A stretch of 64,000 bases of DNA from Phycomyces nitens (Eukaryota; Mucoromycota; Mucoromycetes; Mucorales; Phycomycetaceae): assembly GCA_022702545.1 (NCBI GenBank), contig JAHRBC010000003.1, positions 3,100,001 through 3,164,000 on the forward strand, written 5' to 3'. The notes under the pieces were generated by a model, which searched no databases, was not told the origin of the DNA, and saw nothing but the letters and a program-made list of their open reading frames with translations. The position numbers were made by a program, and so were the translations under genes. This document shows positions 13,157 to 24,002 of the stretch, in pieces (the first letter of the stretch is position 1; the number at the start of each line of letters is the position of its first letter).

Positions 13157-14929
13157 ATGCAGTCCTCTCGCCTCATATCCCTCGCTTCTCACCTTTCTCG
13201 CTCGACCGCCAGACCCGCCGTCTCTGCAGGTCTTCGCTATCTCGCCAACTCTCGTACTCTCCATGTCCAGGCTCCTGCTGCTCTTTACACTGCCAGCTCC
13301 AACCGTATTAGGTAAACACTCGACAAGACACGATTTATTTGCGCGATTGGCTCTTTATCCACACATTCTTGGTCTTGCATAACAACAGTTCTGATATTTC
13401 ATTTCATTTCATAGACAGCTCAACCAGAACCAAAGCTCTATTCTTCGCAACCAGATCAGAACCTATGGTAAGCACAACATACCCCGGACTCCAGACATCT
13501 CATGCGACACCAACGTTGTTTTTTTTTAATTGCACAGCTGACAAGGTCGTCAAGGTCCCACAGATGGCCGAGTCTATTTCTGAGGGTACTCTTAAGCAGT
13601 GGGTCAAGAGTAAGTATGGCGAGGATTAGGAACAAGGGCAACCCAAGGGCGAGACAACTAACGCGTTGGGTTGGGTAGAGGTCGGAGACTTTGTGAACCA
13701 GGATGAGGAAATTGCAACCATTGAAACCGACAAGATTGATGTCACCGTCAACTCCCCTGCCTCAGGAACTATTGTCGAGGTCTATGCCCAGGAAGAGGAC
13801 ACTGTTTCTGTCGGTGGCGATTTCTTCAAGCTCGAACTTGGAGATGCTCCCAAAGAAGGTATACAGAGAAAGATAAATGGGTGTATGCACGTAGATGATG
13901 TCTAAATCAGGCATACATAGGCTCCGTTCAGACCAAGCAGGAAACTAAGCAGGAAACCAAGGCTGAGCCCAAGGCTGAAGTCAAGGCCGAGGCCAAGAAG
14001 GAGGAGGTACCCAAGGAAGTCAAGGCTGCCCCTACTCCCGCCCCTGCTCCCAAGGAAACCAAGGCTGCCCCCGTTGCCGACGAGGCCAAGGTCTATGGCA
14101 ACCGTACCGAGAACCGCGTCAAGATGAACCGCATGCGTCTTAGAATCGCCGAGCGTCTTAAGCAGTCCCAGGATACCGCTGCATCCCTCACAACCTTTAA
14201 CGAGATTGATATGACCAACCTCATGAACCTCCGTAGCCAGTACAAGGATGCCGTCGTCAAGAAGCACGATGTTAAGCTCGGCTTCATGTCTGCCTTTGTC
14301 AAGGCTTCCGCTGCTGCTCTTGAGGCCATTCCTGCCGTTAACGCCTCTATTGAAGGAAACGAGATTGTATACCACGACTATGTTGATGTCAGCGTAGCTG
14401 TCTCTACCCCCAAGGGTCTCGTCACACCCGTTCTCCGCAACGTCGAGGACATGTCCTTTATCGATATCGAAAAGACCATTGCTGCCCTCGGAAAGAAGGT
14501 ATGTTAAACTATCTAGATAGAATGCGCACCGTGAATACTCTATTACACAGGCAGTGTATAGGGCATTACATAATGATAGTGGAGTTTCGACAGTATGTAC
14601 AAATACTTATTGAGATGTAATTTTAGGCTCGCGACAACAAGATCACCATTGAGGATATGGCTGGTGGAACCTTTACAATCTCCAACGGTGGTGTCTTTGG
14701 CTCACTCATGGGTACTCCTATTATTAACATGCCCCAGGCTGCTATCTTGGGTATGCACTCCATCAAGGAGAGACCCGTTGTCGTTGACGGCAAGATTGAG
14801 ATCCGCCCCATGATGTATGTTGCCTTGACATACGACCACAGAATCATTGACGGTCGTGAGGCTGTTACCTTCCTGGTGAAGATCAAGGAGATCGTTGAGG
14901 ACCCTAGACGCTTGCTTCTCGAGCTCTAA
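13157..14929 (+). CDS. KGD2: Dihydrolipoyllysine succinyltransferase, E2 of 2-oxoglutarate dehydrogenase
   Basis: Mitochondrial E2 that transfers the succinyl group to CoA in the TCA cycle. Exons: 13157-13311, 13415-13467, 13538-13609, 13679-13858, 13921-14498, 14627-14929, giving about 446 aa. The N-terminus ([20 protein letters not shown]) is a Ser/Arg-rich mitochondrial presequence. The lipoyl domain runs from [15 protein letters not shown] through [12 protein letters not shown], with the lipoylated Lys near residue 112. A Lys/Ala/Glu/Pro-rich linker follows; no E3-binding domain is visible, as is usual for eukaryotic KGD2. The catalytic domain ends with the active-site motif [11 protein letters not shown] (His near 417, Asp near 421). 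The short fifth intron and the ATG in good context fix the model. Coding DNA is more GC-rich and regular in codon use than its neighbours, as expected for a highly expressed gene. Confidence 0.96.
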
Positions 14930-15088
14930 ACAAACCACCATTGCATTTTATCACACTTTGTTTTTTATCATTATAAAAAAAATCTATACATTCAAAGGAC
15001 GGGCAAATAAATAACCGTCCATTCACTACTACAAAAAAAAAACGCGAAAGCCCTCCCAAAAAAACCAAGTAGTTTTGTCATTTGAGCC

Positions 15089-17436
15089 ATGCTTCACGAA
15101 CTATTGTTTGTCTTGTCTGGCTACCCTGGAGATGTCTTTATTCCGTATCCATCCCAAAACCCCTCCACATTCGCTATCCCTCCAGAATTCCCATTATTAC
15201 ATCCTACCGAGCGTGAATCTCTCAATCGACTTGCTCAACTTGGATTCCTGTTTGCTCAACTAACTCAATTCGTTGCATCCGTAAAGGATCTCAAACAGCC
15301 AAAAATACGTCAAAAACCATGTGGAGCCTATCTTCAAGCAGTCGTCACTACTCTCGAAGGAATCCTCAACAATTATCGACAAGAAATCATTGTCATGGAA
15401 CAGCGCATCCTCAATAAGGACGACGAGGCTGGAGATAATGTAGTCCCAATCGCATTATTGACATCCAATCTAGGTCGTTGGGAATTATTGTTGCCAGCAT
15501 TGTGGAAATTCGTATTGATCCTAAAAGATGATCCAGTGCGATACCATGGGTGTTGTCTGTTTGATTTGTTGATGGACCAGGCAAGGACAGGAATGACTGA
15601 ATTACGGGAAGCGATGGAAAAGATGATTATGCGTCTCCATGACGTCCTCTACCGACAACTGACAGCATGGATGGTCTATGGCCAGTGGGTTGACCCAGAC
15701 GAAGAGTTTTTCATTACCCGTGCTCCACAGATAACGAATGAAGATGATGATCTTGGTGCCCATGCCACTGGCTGGCAAAGAGACTATAGTCTGGCTGTTG
15801 ATAGGATACCTGCTCACCTATCTCAATCGCTTGCAGAATCGATTTTGTTTGTTGGAAAAGCAATTGCTACCGTAAACTCAATGGGAAGTGGTCAATTGGA
15901 TCAAAGGTCAACATCCAGTATGCTCATCAACAAGCGCCAAAAGATACCTATCCCTGAAGAAATGAAAAAACGGCATATCCAGCTCCTTCTCTCTCTACAT
16001 TCCTCAAGCACCAACAAAAAACCACACTTTTCACCCTGGATTGTCTTTCCACAACAGCTTCAGCGTGTAGTTCAACAGATACGCAGATCAACAGCAGAGT
16101 GGCTATTTTCACAAGTACTAGTAGGTGAACATGGATTACAGCGTTATTTGGAATCCTTTCGGCAGATATTTCTGCTTGGTTATGGCGATCTTGGTATGAA
16201 CCTCGTTGACGAATGTACCCTCTGGCGCCAGCGATCTATATCATCCTTTTCAACATCTGTAAGTCGGCCCCAGCCGTTTGCGAAACATGCAAGAGACGAA
16301 GATGAAGAACGGCCAGTGGAGCCAAAGCCATTAAGCAAGACAGCCATAATTTTCAGGCACCAAGAACTGAATGCCTTGCTGGCCAAGGCTACAGTTGGTA
16401 CAGAGGCCGAAGACAATTTGAAAGGATATAGTCTGGAGTGGGTCGAGAAAACAAAGGATGGCAGAAATACATCTTACCAATTTGCAGATCTTTTACTAGT
16501 CAACGGCCGCTGTGTGCTGGTTTACGAAATGGAGTGGCCTATTGATCTCTTTTTGAGCCAGACTGATCTTGCTCATTATAGTGAGCTATGGTCGTTCTTG
16601 ATGGGATTAAAGAATGTCCAAATGACCTTGGGTGGGTTGTGGAAAACATTACGGAGTGGCAAGGTTGAAAAGGACAAGAAACCTCTTTTGCTATCCGAAG
16701 ATGCTACTGATGTCGAGGGAGAGTACAGAGAACGGGTAGTATGGCGGTTACGATTCTCAATGCTGTTCTGGGTTGATACCTTGTGGAATCATGTTCAGGT
16801 AGACAAGAGGATAAAGCTGGCCAGATTTGATACTAACCATGACCCAAAGTCTAATGTGATTAATGCACGTTATCAGCGACTGGTTACCACCATAGCACCG
16901 TCTTTTCAGCCAAAGGATGAAAAAGAGGCTCCTGACCAAGCAGTATTTGGACAGCCTACTGCTTTGGATTTTGAGGAAATACAAACAGCACATGAAGAGT
17001 ACCTAAGAGATATCATGCGAGGATCTCTCTTGTTATCCAAGAGCTGTGCCGACACAATGCATGCTATTCTCAAGCTCTGTCTTGATTTTTGTGAACTGGT
17101 CGAACGGATATCAGACGATGGTGTGTGGCAAACCACAAAGAGACGGAGAACCACAAAGACTGCAGCAGAAATTGTAGACGAATGGACAAGGAACTCTGGA
17201 AAACCAATGCCTCGTTATGCATGGATGGACCAGATCGATGCAATTGAGACGGTAGGAAACCACCTCTACCTGATCCCCTTTAACATCTTTATACTCCATA
17301 GAACTTTTCTTCCCTAACAAAACGTTTCTTTGGCATCGTATCGAATCAGCAGCAAGACATAAAAACAAGTGGTCATCTAGATCTCTTGTTGATGCAGCTA
17401 GACTATGGAAAATATTATAGCAGCTCAGGTTCATAA
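15089..17436 (+). CDS. GCP4: Gamma-tubulin complex component 4 (GCP4/Spc97-Spc98 family)
   Basis: Subunit of the gamma-tubulin ring complex that nucleates microtubules. Two exons: 15089-17251 and 17302-17436, about 765 aa. The start MLHELLFVLSGYPGDVF closely follows the GCP4 N-terminus (M-I-H-E-L-L-x-A-L-S-G-Y-P-G). GRIP1-like features follow (LHPTERESLNRLAQLG, MYRQL-type helix VLYRQLTAWMVYGQWVDPDEEFFI). The C-terminal GRIP2 half includes YEMEWPIDLFLSQTDLAHYSELWSFL, a strong family signature. The short 50-nt intron moves the end from an apparent stop at 17317 to 17436, adding a tail (GHLDLLLMQLDYGKYY) typical of the family. It starts only about 160 bp after the KGD2 stop. Budding yeast lacks GCP4, so its presence fits an animal-like or early-fungal gamma-TuRC. 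Confidence 0.93.
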
Positions 17437-17752
17437 TATTAAAAAAGGGGTCCAATTGCTGGTAACATACTCTAGACTTTATATATTTGGCCCATACCCT
17501 AGTAACAACCATACTGAATAAACACCAAAGATCTCTAGACAAATTGTGCAAAGTACGGGCAGCCAACTACGATTAAAATGGCTACTTTATGTCTAAATAC
17601 TACAATTATATTACCTGCAAAGTACAAAGATTAATATAATTATTTTTAGCCATTGTAGTCCAAAATATGGTACAGTGTGGTGTAACAACACCACGTGACA
17701 GAGTCATATTTTCAATGATTGGGACAAGAAGAGCATCTCTTCTCAGAGTATC
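17437..17752. promoter_or_regulatory. MTC1 upstream region with inverted repeat and TCACGTG box
   Basis: This 316-bp gap holds a perfect 7-bp inverted repeat GTGGTGT (17677-17683) / ACACCAC (17688-17694). It overlaps an E-box CACGTG (17692-17697) about 55 bp before the MTC1 ATG. On the minus strand the box reads GTCACGTG, the Cbf1/bHLH-type core. No gene was seen in the gap. Regulatory function is inferred. Confidence 0.4.
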
Positions 17753-19008
17753 ATGTCAAATTCCAATCAAACAGCAGCAGCAACAGGTGGAAGCAACAGT
17801 CTTTCAGAAGCTGAAAAGTTCCTAGAGTCACTTGATCTACCGGAATCTGGCAACAATGAACATACCACTTCGGGTACAGCTGATTCTACTGATATAATGT
17901 CCTTTTTGGATGAGATTGCAAAATACCCATCAGAGGCATCTACTGTTCAGCAAAAGGAATACACAAAGTCCCCTTCTGACACTACCAAAAAAGCGCAAGT
18001 CAGCACACCCGAGGCAGCTGGACCCGCTCCAGGATCTGATAAGCAAGTGCCTACCGACGGCTGGATGTCTTGGGGAAACACTCTTTGGACCCAAGCTAGT
18101 GCTGCCGTCAAAACCACTACAGAGCAGATTAATCGAACCGTTGTCAATGAATCGACTGCAAAACTGTTAGAGGATCGTGTGAAGCACCTCCAGGGTCTGG
18201 TGAACAAGGAGAATATCGAGAAACTAGGCACTGGACTGCGTAACCTCACAGTTCAATCCGTAAACACTTTTCTCGAGACAGTGGCACCACCAATCTCTGA
18301 ACACGAACTGGTCGAAGTCTGGCTATCACACGATATGAATGGGTACGAAGGAATGGAGTCTTTAGTTTATCGTGCCTTTGCCAGAGTCATGGAAAACACA
18401 GAGACCGGTCAAGTTGTGGTTCGCAAGGGAGGCAACAGAGAAGGAGGCAAGCCAACCGGGAATGTGGCAACTGATTTGAACATGTGTGAGGGTGCTCTTG
18501 AAGGAACCAAGCTTGCAAAGGTAAGGATCTATTGAGGATATTGATCAGCAGCCAACCATTTCTGTCTCTACAGGCCAACATTGATAATCTTATCAAGCTC
18601 CATTACACTGCACCAGAAGCAAAGACAGATTATACACCACAGCAGGGTGCAGTTCCGGTTATAAACTGTCCTGTATTTATGGCCATTCAGCCAGTAAAGC
18701 ACTCTGTTCCTCTTTTTGATGAAGAGGACACAGATAAGCAGCAATTGGTCTATGTTCTGTTGCTCGTTGATCCTACTCACAACATCAAGTTCAAAACCTA
18801 TTCTCAGTCAATACCCTTGAGTTGGTTGGACATTGTTTACGAGGAAAATGAATGGGTTGAGGAGAAGTTGACAGAAGTAGTCCAGGCTGCAGTGATTACG
18901 ATTGCACAGGATTATGTATGGACACGCATGACAGGTGGCAAGACTGGTGCTGCTGCTTCTGGTAAACCCGAGGAAAAGTTAAATGTTGAACAGGCTTTGG
19001 ATGTATAG
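17753..19008 (+). CDS. MTC1: MTC1-like protein (maintenance of telomere capping 1 family)
   Basis: Two exons, 17753-18520 and 18574-19008, about 400 aa. The N-terminal third is Ser/Thr/Gln-rich and disordered, containing SEAEKFLESLDL and DIMSFLDEIA segments. A conserved core begins with GWMSWGNTLWTQASAAVKTTTEQ and continues through LEDRVKHLQGLVNKENIEKLGTGLR. This order (FLDEI helix, W-x-SWGN-W, amphipathic helix, then a beta-rich C-terminal domain) is what I associate with fungal Mtc1 (DUF5427). Yeast Mtc1 is linked genetically to telomere capping and localises to early secretory membranes; its biochemical role is not settled. The ATG is the first in frame. The gene converges with the nucleoside hydrolase, the stops being 126 bp apart, and an AATAAA at 19033 could serve polyadenylation. 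Assignment by recalled family resemblance. Confidence 0.75.
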
Positions 19009-19032
19009 TTTTAATATTCACAGTTTTGCTCC

Positions 19033-19038
19033 AATAAA
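19033..19038 (+). terminator. Possible polyadenylation signal of MTC1
   Basis: AATAAA lies 24 bp after the MTC1 stop within the short convergent gap. It is a weak and common motif, kept only for its position. Confidence 0.3.
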
Positions 19039-19134
19039 TTATTTTACCCAGGATAAACTATGTACATATGGACAATAATAATAGTATGTGGTTTATTAAA
19101 GTAGAATGGATCTCTAGGAATTGCTTGGGATCTT

Positions 19135-20699
19135 TTAGAGAGTAAGTCCGGCATTAAAGACACGATTTAAGAAGAAGTGGTTGAATCTCTTGCCATTGCC
19201 ACGCATCATGACCTGCACGTTGTTAGCTACATCTCCCCAGGACACATCTAGAAGGAGACGACGATCATAACAGCTCATGCCTTGAGTGTAAAGACCTGTT
19301 GTCTCTATGCGAAGATCGATATACTTGTACTCCCAAAATGCATCGTAGTAATCATGTCCTTGCTTGTCACCCTTGTCATGCATCATATCTATAGCTGCCA
19401 ACATGGTATATGCATCGAAACTGATACCAAAGCATGAGCAAAATGGAAAACAATCAAGATTACTTACATTGATAGTGTATTGAGACCATAAAGCTTGCTG
19501 CAGATTTCAAATGTCCAGATCAGAAAACTGTTGCAAAAGGTAGCAACAGGCGTCTTGGAAGCCAACGGAAGAATGTATTCTTCATAGTCCTGTCGAGATA
19601 TCGTGCCGCTTTCACCAGCTACAATTAAAACTAGATAAATATACCATTTGAAGCATTTTGGGATTTAACAATTACGGTCAAGAGGCACGACTACAACGTG
19701 AGATGGAGCAACCTTTCCGCTGTTTATGAGGTCAAGACGAGAACGGTAGCCTTCTGGACTATGCTTGAATCCTTTGGTTGAGCTCATAAGATTGTCTGCA
19801 GCCTGTGGGTCAGCGCCAAAATTGAACTCTGCACAAGGGGTAACATTTCCTGGGACATCAATGGCTCTAGATAACTGTAGAATTAACATCACAGCCCTTG
19901 TTCTGTTTACTGATATTACCCTCCCATAACTATGATACGCTTTGCTCTACTAAACACAACCGGGTCACGCTGAAGGGCCAAGGCAATGTTGGACAAGGGA
20001 CCGACGGCACAGATGGTGACAGTAAGTGGTGGTTCATTCTTCAATTGAAACAATATTTCATCTGCTGCATCTCTTGGGGTGGTCTTAAAGGCAGTTGGAG
20101 CCTTATTGAAAGCTTCTTCAGTAGCATTCTTGGCTGTATGCAACAATTGGCTCTCCCAGTCTGCTGGTGCTTGGAATAGGTTCTGGAAAACAAAGCAAGG
20201 TTCGAATTAGATTCCTTTTTCTAAAATATATAAAACTCCCTTACATTGTCGTAGATCTCGCCTAATCCGTCCTTTCCGTGGAAATGGGTTGCTGTAACGC
20301 ACGGCTGACCCTTGACGATCTGGGATGCACACCCTGATGATTTATTACCAGCTGTCAGGACAAGGCTCATATTAGACTATTTGATTGTGGACTTACCTAT
20401 GGCGAGTACAGGAACCTGGTTTGTGGGTAGGCCAAGGAATGCCCGGTGTTCAGCCACAACATTCAGAATTGTCACAGCATTTCGCTTGATCATCTCGAGT
20501 GAGGTGTTTCCGTGTGTCAGAGTAATTGCACGGACATCCAACTCGGGAGACAAAAGGGACATGATGATAGCAAGTGCATCGTCGATTCCCTATGGTTCAT
20601 AATAAGCCTATCCGGACATTTATATATGTGTGTGTTTATATTAATTACAGGATCTGTATCGATAATGACAGTCTCTTTCCCGGTGGTGCTCGATGCCAT
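19135..20699 (-). CDS. Inosine/uridine-preferring nucleoside hydrolase family protein
   Basis: Hydrolyses the N-glycosidic bond of nucleosides for base salvage. Exons: 20699-20649, 20589-20397, 20333-20245, 20182-19920, 19866-19676, 19618-19468, 19420-19135, about 407 aa. The Ca-binding signature DTDPGIDDA (residues 14-22) spans the first junction. Other family marks are TLTHGNTS, FHGKDGLG, ICAVGPLSNIALAL, RIIVMGGAIDVPGNVTP and AEFNFGADPQAA. Near the C-terminus the family usually has a catalytic His-Asp pair; here the matching place reads IFDAYTMLAA, so the His seems to be Phe, as may be typical of a fungal subgroup. An upstream in-frame hydrophobic extension begins with TTG, not ATG, so the ATG at 20699 is preferred. 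All seven exons restore frame. Confidence 0.88.
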
Positions 20700-23600
20700 G
20701 ATTCTAGAAATTAAGATAAAGAAGATATGGATTGGAAAGCAAAGAACAAAAATATATTTCAAGGTAATAAAATGTTAAATAAGAACTAGACAAGTCGCCG
20801 CTTTAAACAAAAGAGCAACTTGTTCTACTGAAGGAGAAATGTCCTTTTCAGGATTATGGTCATTTATAATGGTATTATTGGAAGATACAGTGAATTCAGT
20901 GCTACTTTGAAAAGCTAAAATCTGATCTTTGGGCTCGTTATATATCTATCTATTTCTACAATGATAAGATGATCAAGAGTTGGTACGGATATCTCTCGAG
21001 AAGCTATAAATATTAACAGTTTTCAAAACTACTTTTATAAGATATCTCGGTGAGTCCAAAGTTACAAGTTCTTTGAATAAATAAAACATAAATCAACAGT
21101 AATTTCAACTTTACCAAATGATTTGTCAATAGTTTAATTGCATTTTTATGGTCTGTATAGATTAAATCTGGACCCCTTCTAATGGGTAGATCCTCAATAC
21201 TTTTCATTTTAATTTTCCATATCCACATGTACCAAACAGGCCAATTGGTTTGCACTTGCCACTATATTCTATATCAGGCCAAACGACGGCAACCAATTGG
21301 TTAAAACCAGTTGATTAGAGCCAATCTATTGGCTGTATGAGGTAAGTATCGTCTTGAGAAACCATGTCCTGGGAGCTGAAAAGAACCTTAATTATAGGTA
21401 TTTTTTAAGCAAAAATATAGACTTGGAAATGTTGGTATTTATAACTCCGGTATATTATTTTGTGGCATCTTTGTTAAAGAAGTCCTTGTAAACTAGAAGC
21501 GATTGGTTATAAAGTAATGGGCTCTTTACCAAGTTTTATCAACCCAAAAATCTTTATATGTATTTTCAAGCGGAAAATAGTAATAGTACTGTATTGGTCG
21601 GGGTTTAGCTATTTGACTATTATTTTTATAAGCTTTTTTTCTTCTTGAATAAGCCTACCAGAAAAGGTATTTTTGGTATTTTCAAGCTTTGACCTTTGTA
21701 TTTGAGAAGCAATCTTTTCTTTATACAATAAAGAACCAAAAAAAAGCTATCCAAAATTCAGTATTTTACGCCTACCCATATTTTTCTGTACAAACATGTA
21801 GAGAGCCAGTCTTGCTATTGTCCTCACACTTTATCAACCTTATCGCCTTATAAAATAGCATATTGTTCGGCTACTCTCTACTGCAGCTATCAAATAATAA
21901 TATAGTCATAAAGGCAGCTGCACCAAAACATATTGCTCTGTTCAGCTACAGCTTCAGCTACAATGTTATAGTGTCATTAAAGCCATTTAGACTCTCTCGG
22001 ATCATCAAAAGTCTATATTACTGATATATTCTCAATTGTCTCTCCAGCTCACCCAAAGCGTATGTTATGTGGTACAGCTGGTGGCCGTGCTTAATTGCTT
22101 TCTTACATGCTATTAATCAAAGAATCTTGGCTTACAAGGTACATGACCAACCAAGCCTGGTCAATTTATCATTGACTTTACCACCAAGAAGCGCTCACAA
22201 AAACTATCATCGACCCCAAGAATGTGCTTAGTACAAATCATTTTGATAAATATTGCTGTGAACCAAGATTGATAAATGGATCATTCACGTTCCTAGCTTG
22301 AATCCCTCTTTGGGACTACCCTTGCTAAAGTATATTTCCAATCTTGGTACTGGTGGCACCTTGTCCTTCTCAATTCCTTACGTCCCGTTTTCCTTCTTTA
22401 TATAGTTATTTCGCATGTATTACCCGCTTTATATTTTTATTCTTCTTTTTTAAAAAGCCCTTTACCCACCACGAATTTTCCGCACTCTATTTTCTGTTTA
22501 GCTGACAATTGTATGACATTCTATGTCAGAATACTAGCATTTTCTTCTTATGCATTAATATATTTCCCATAGTATTGAAAAATGTCCTTTTTTATTCTTC
22601 AAATATCTTTTAGCTCTTATGGGTGGTCTATATGTTACCAGTACACTAGATCTAAACACATGTATAGATAAACATAGTATTCTTACTTAATATGTGTTCT
22701 CAGAGTCCCGAGGGTTATTGGAATGCCCAAGTTTTCTAACCAAAGAACCCTCTTTTAAAGTTTGTAGCAAAAAATGACTTGTAGTTTTGTACTCTATATT
22801 TTCACTGATAATTCACAAAATATCAATACATTTTCATAAATTGATTAATGTAATAGTCTGTGAACTGTCAGTAAAGAATATGGTATACAAGATAATATCC
22901 ATACAGATCAATATTGATTTTTTTATAAAGTCTGTTTTATTTTACTTGGCAAAAGATCATGTAAGTTCCTTTATGAAATATCCAACAAAAGTGTTAATAA
23001 TTGCTTAAATATCTCTCTGTTTTTAAAGATTGAAAATGCCTTTGATTCTTATATTTAAAGAGTTGATACATAATTAAAACTTACCTATCCAATTGATACT
23101 AGATTTTAAAAGCTATTAAATATATGCTATATGAATCGATATATTCTCGGTCATGACATTATAAAATATCTGTATCTTGAAAAAAGTATCCTCAAATTGT
23201 TTGACAAAGTATTCGATGAGTGATATTAGAAATAGTAATAAGACTAACTAATATTTGATGGATTATCTATATGGTTTGTATATATTTAAGCCTACTATTC
23301 TTCTAAATAAAATATTTTTGGGCTTTAGTAAAACCATTATTTCTATTGCTTTATTGTGTATATTACTTTTACAGAAATATCTGTATTTCTCTTTGGTTTC
23401 TCGAGAGAATCCCTTCTTGACCAAGGATTAAAATTATTTGAATCCAAATTCATGACAAGAGTTTAATGTTTATTTATATCTACTACACTTTTAATTATAC
23501 CAATATTTATTTCAAGAATAGATCCTTTGAGTTTAATAAAGACTTGAATTCTATCGTGTGTTTTTCTTTAAAAAATTATCCTATCGTTGCTAAATAGCTG

Positions 23601-24002
23601 GTTTAGAATAATAATTTCCTGCGATAAGATAGCAATAGTTTACTATCGTCTCAAGAAAAAAAAGATTCTCTAGACAAAAGATTGGGAATATGGATAGATA
23701 TGGTTTAAGAATGTAATCTATCAGGATCCCAAGTAAAAAAGAAAGCATGCAAAATGGTAGGTGGTCTCATACCTCTGTTCTGTCTGGGACGCGAGAACTG
23801 CTCTGTTGTGGTTAATTGACCTAATAGACTTTCAAATGACTGTAATCTTTGGCTATTTTTCCAGTACTATAATTCATGGCATTTTCTAGAAAGCGGATAT
23901 TAAATCATAGCTTGTTACATACAAAAGCTTTGTATAAATAGTGATCTCTTTACCGTCAAATATTTTAGTTTTATTTGCTAGCAATTGTTTTCATCTGTTA
24001 CC
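20700..24002. other. AT-rich gene-poor region with CCAAT palindromes
   Basis: No supported gene in 3.3 kb. Short frames exist (21013-21255 minus, 22787-23008 plus) without motifs. At 21241-21333, upstream of the nucleoside hydrolase, there are three CCAAT-type dyads (see findings). A 12-bp tandem duplication based on TTCAGCTACA lies near 21943-21968. The stretch 22060-22400 has some protein-like frames broken by stops, which I could not identify. Confidence 0.5.
21241..21333. promoter_or_regulatory. Cluster of three palindromic CCAAT motifs
   Basis: CCAATTGG at 21241-21248, AACCAATTGGTT at 21291-21302 and GCCAATCTATTGGC at 21320-21333 fall within 93 bp. Each holds CCAAT on both strands. They lie 540-635 bp before the start of the minus-strand nucleoside hydrolase. 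Function as a HAP/NF-Y target is inferred. Confidence 0.35.

Noticed and set aside
20700..20762. N-terminal extension of the nucleoside hydrolase resembling a signal peptide
   Set aside because: The extension begins with TTG, not ATG, and enzymes of this family are usually cytosolic; ATG at 20699 preferred.
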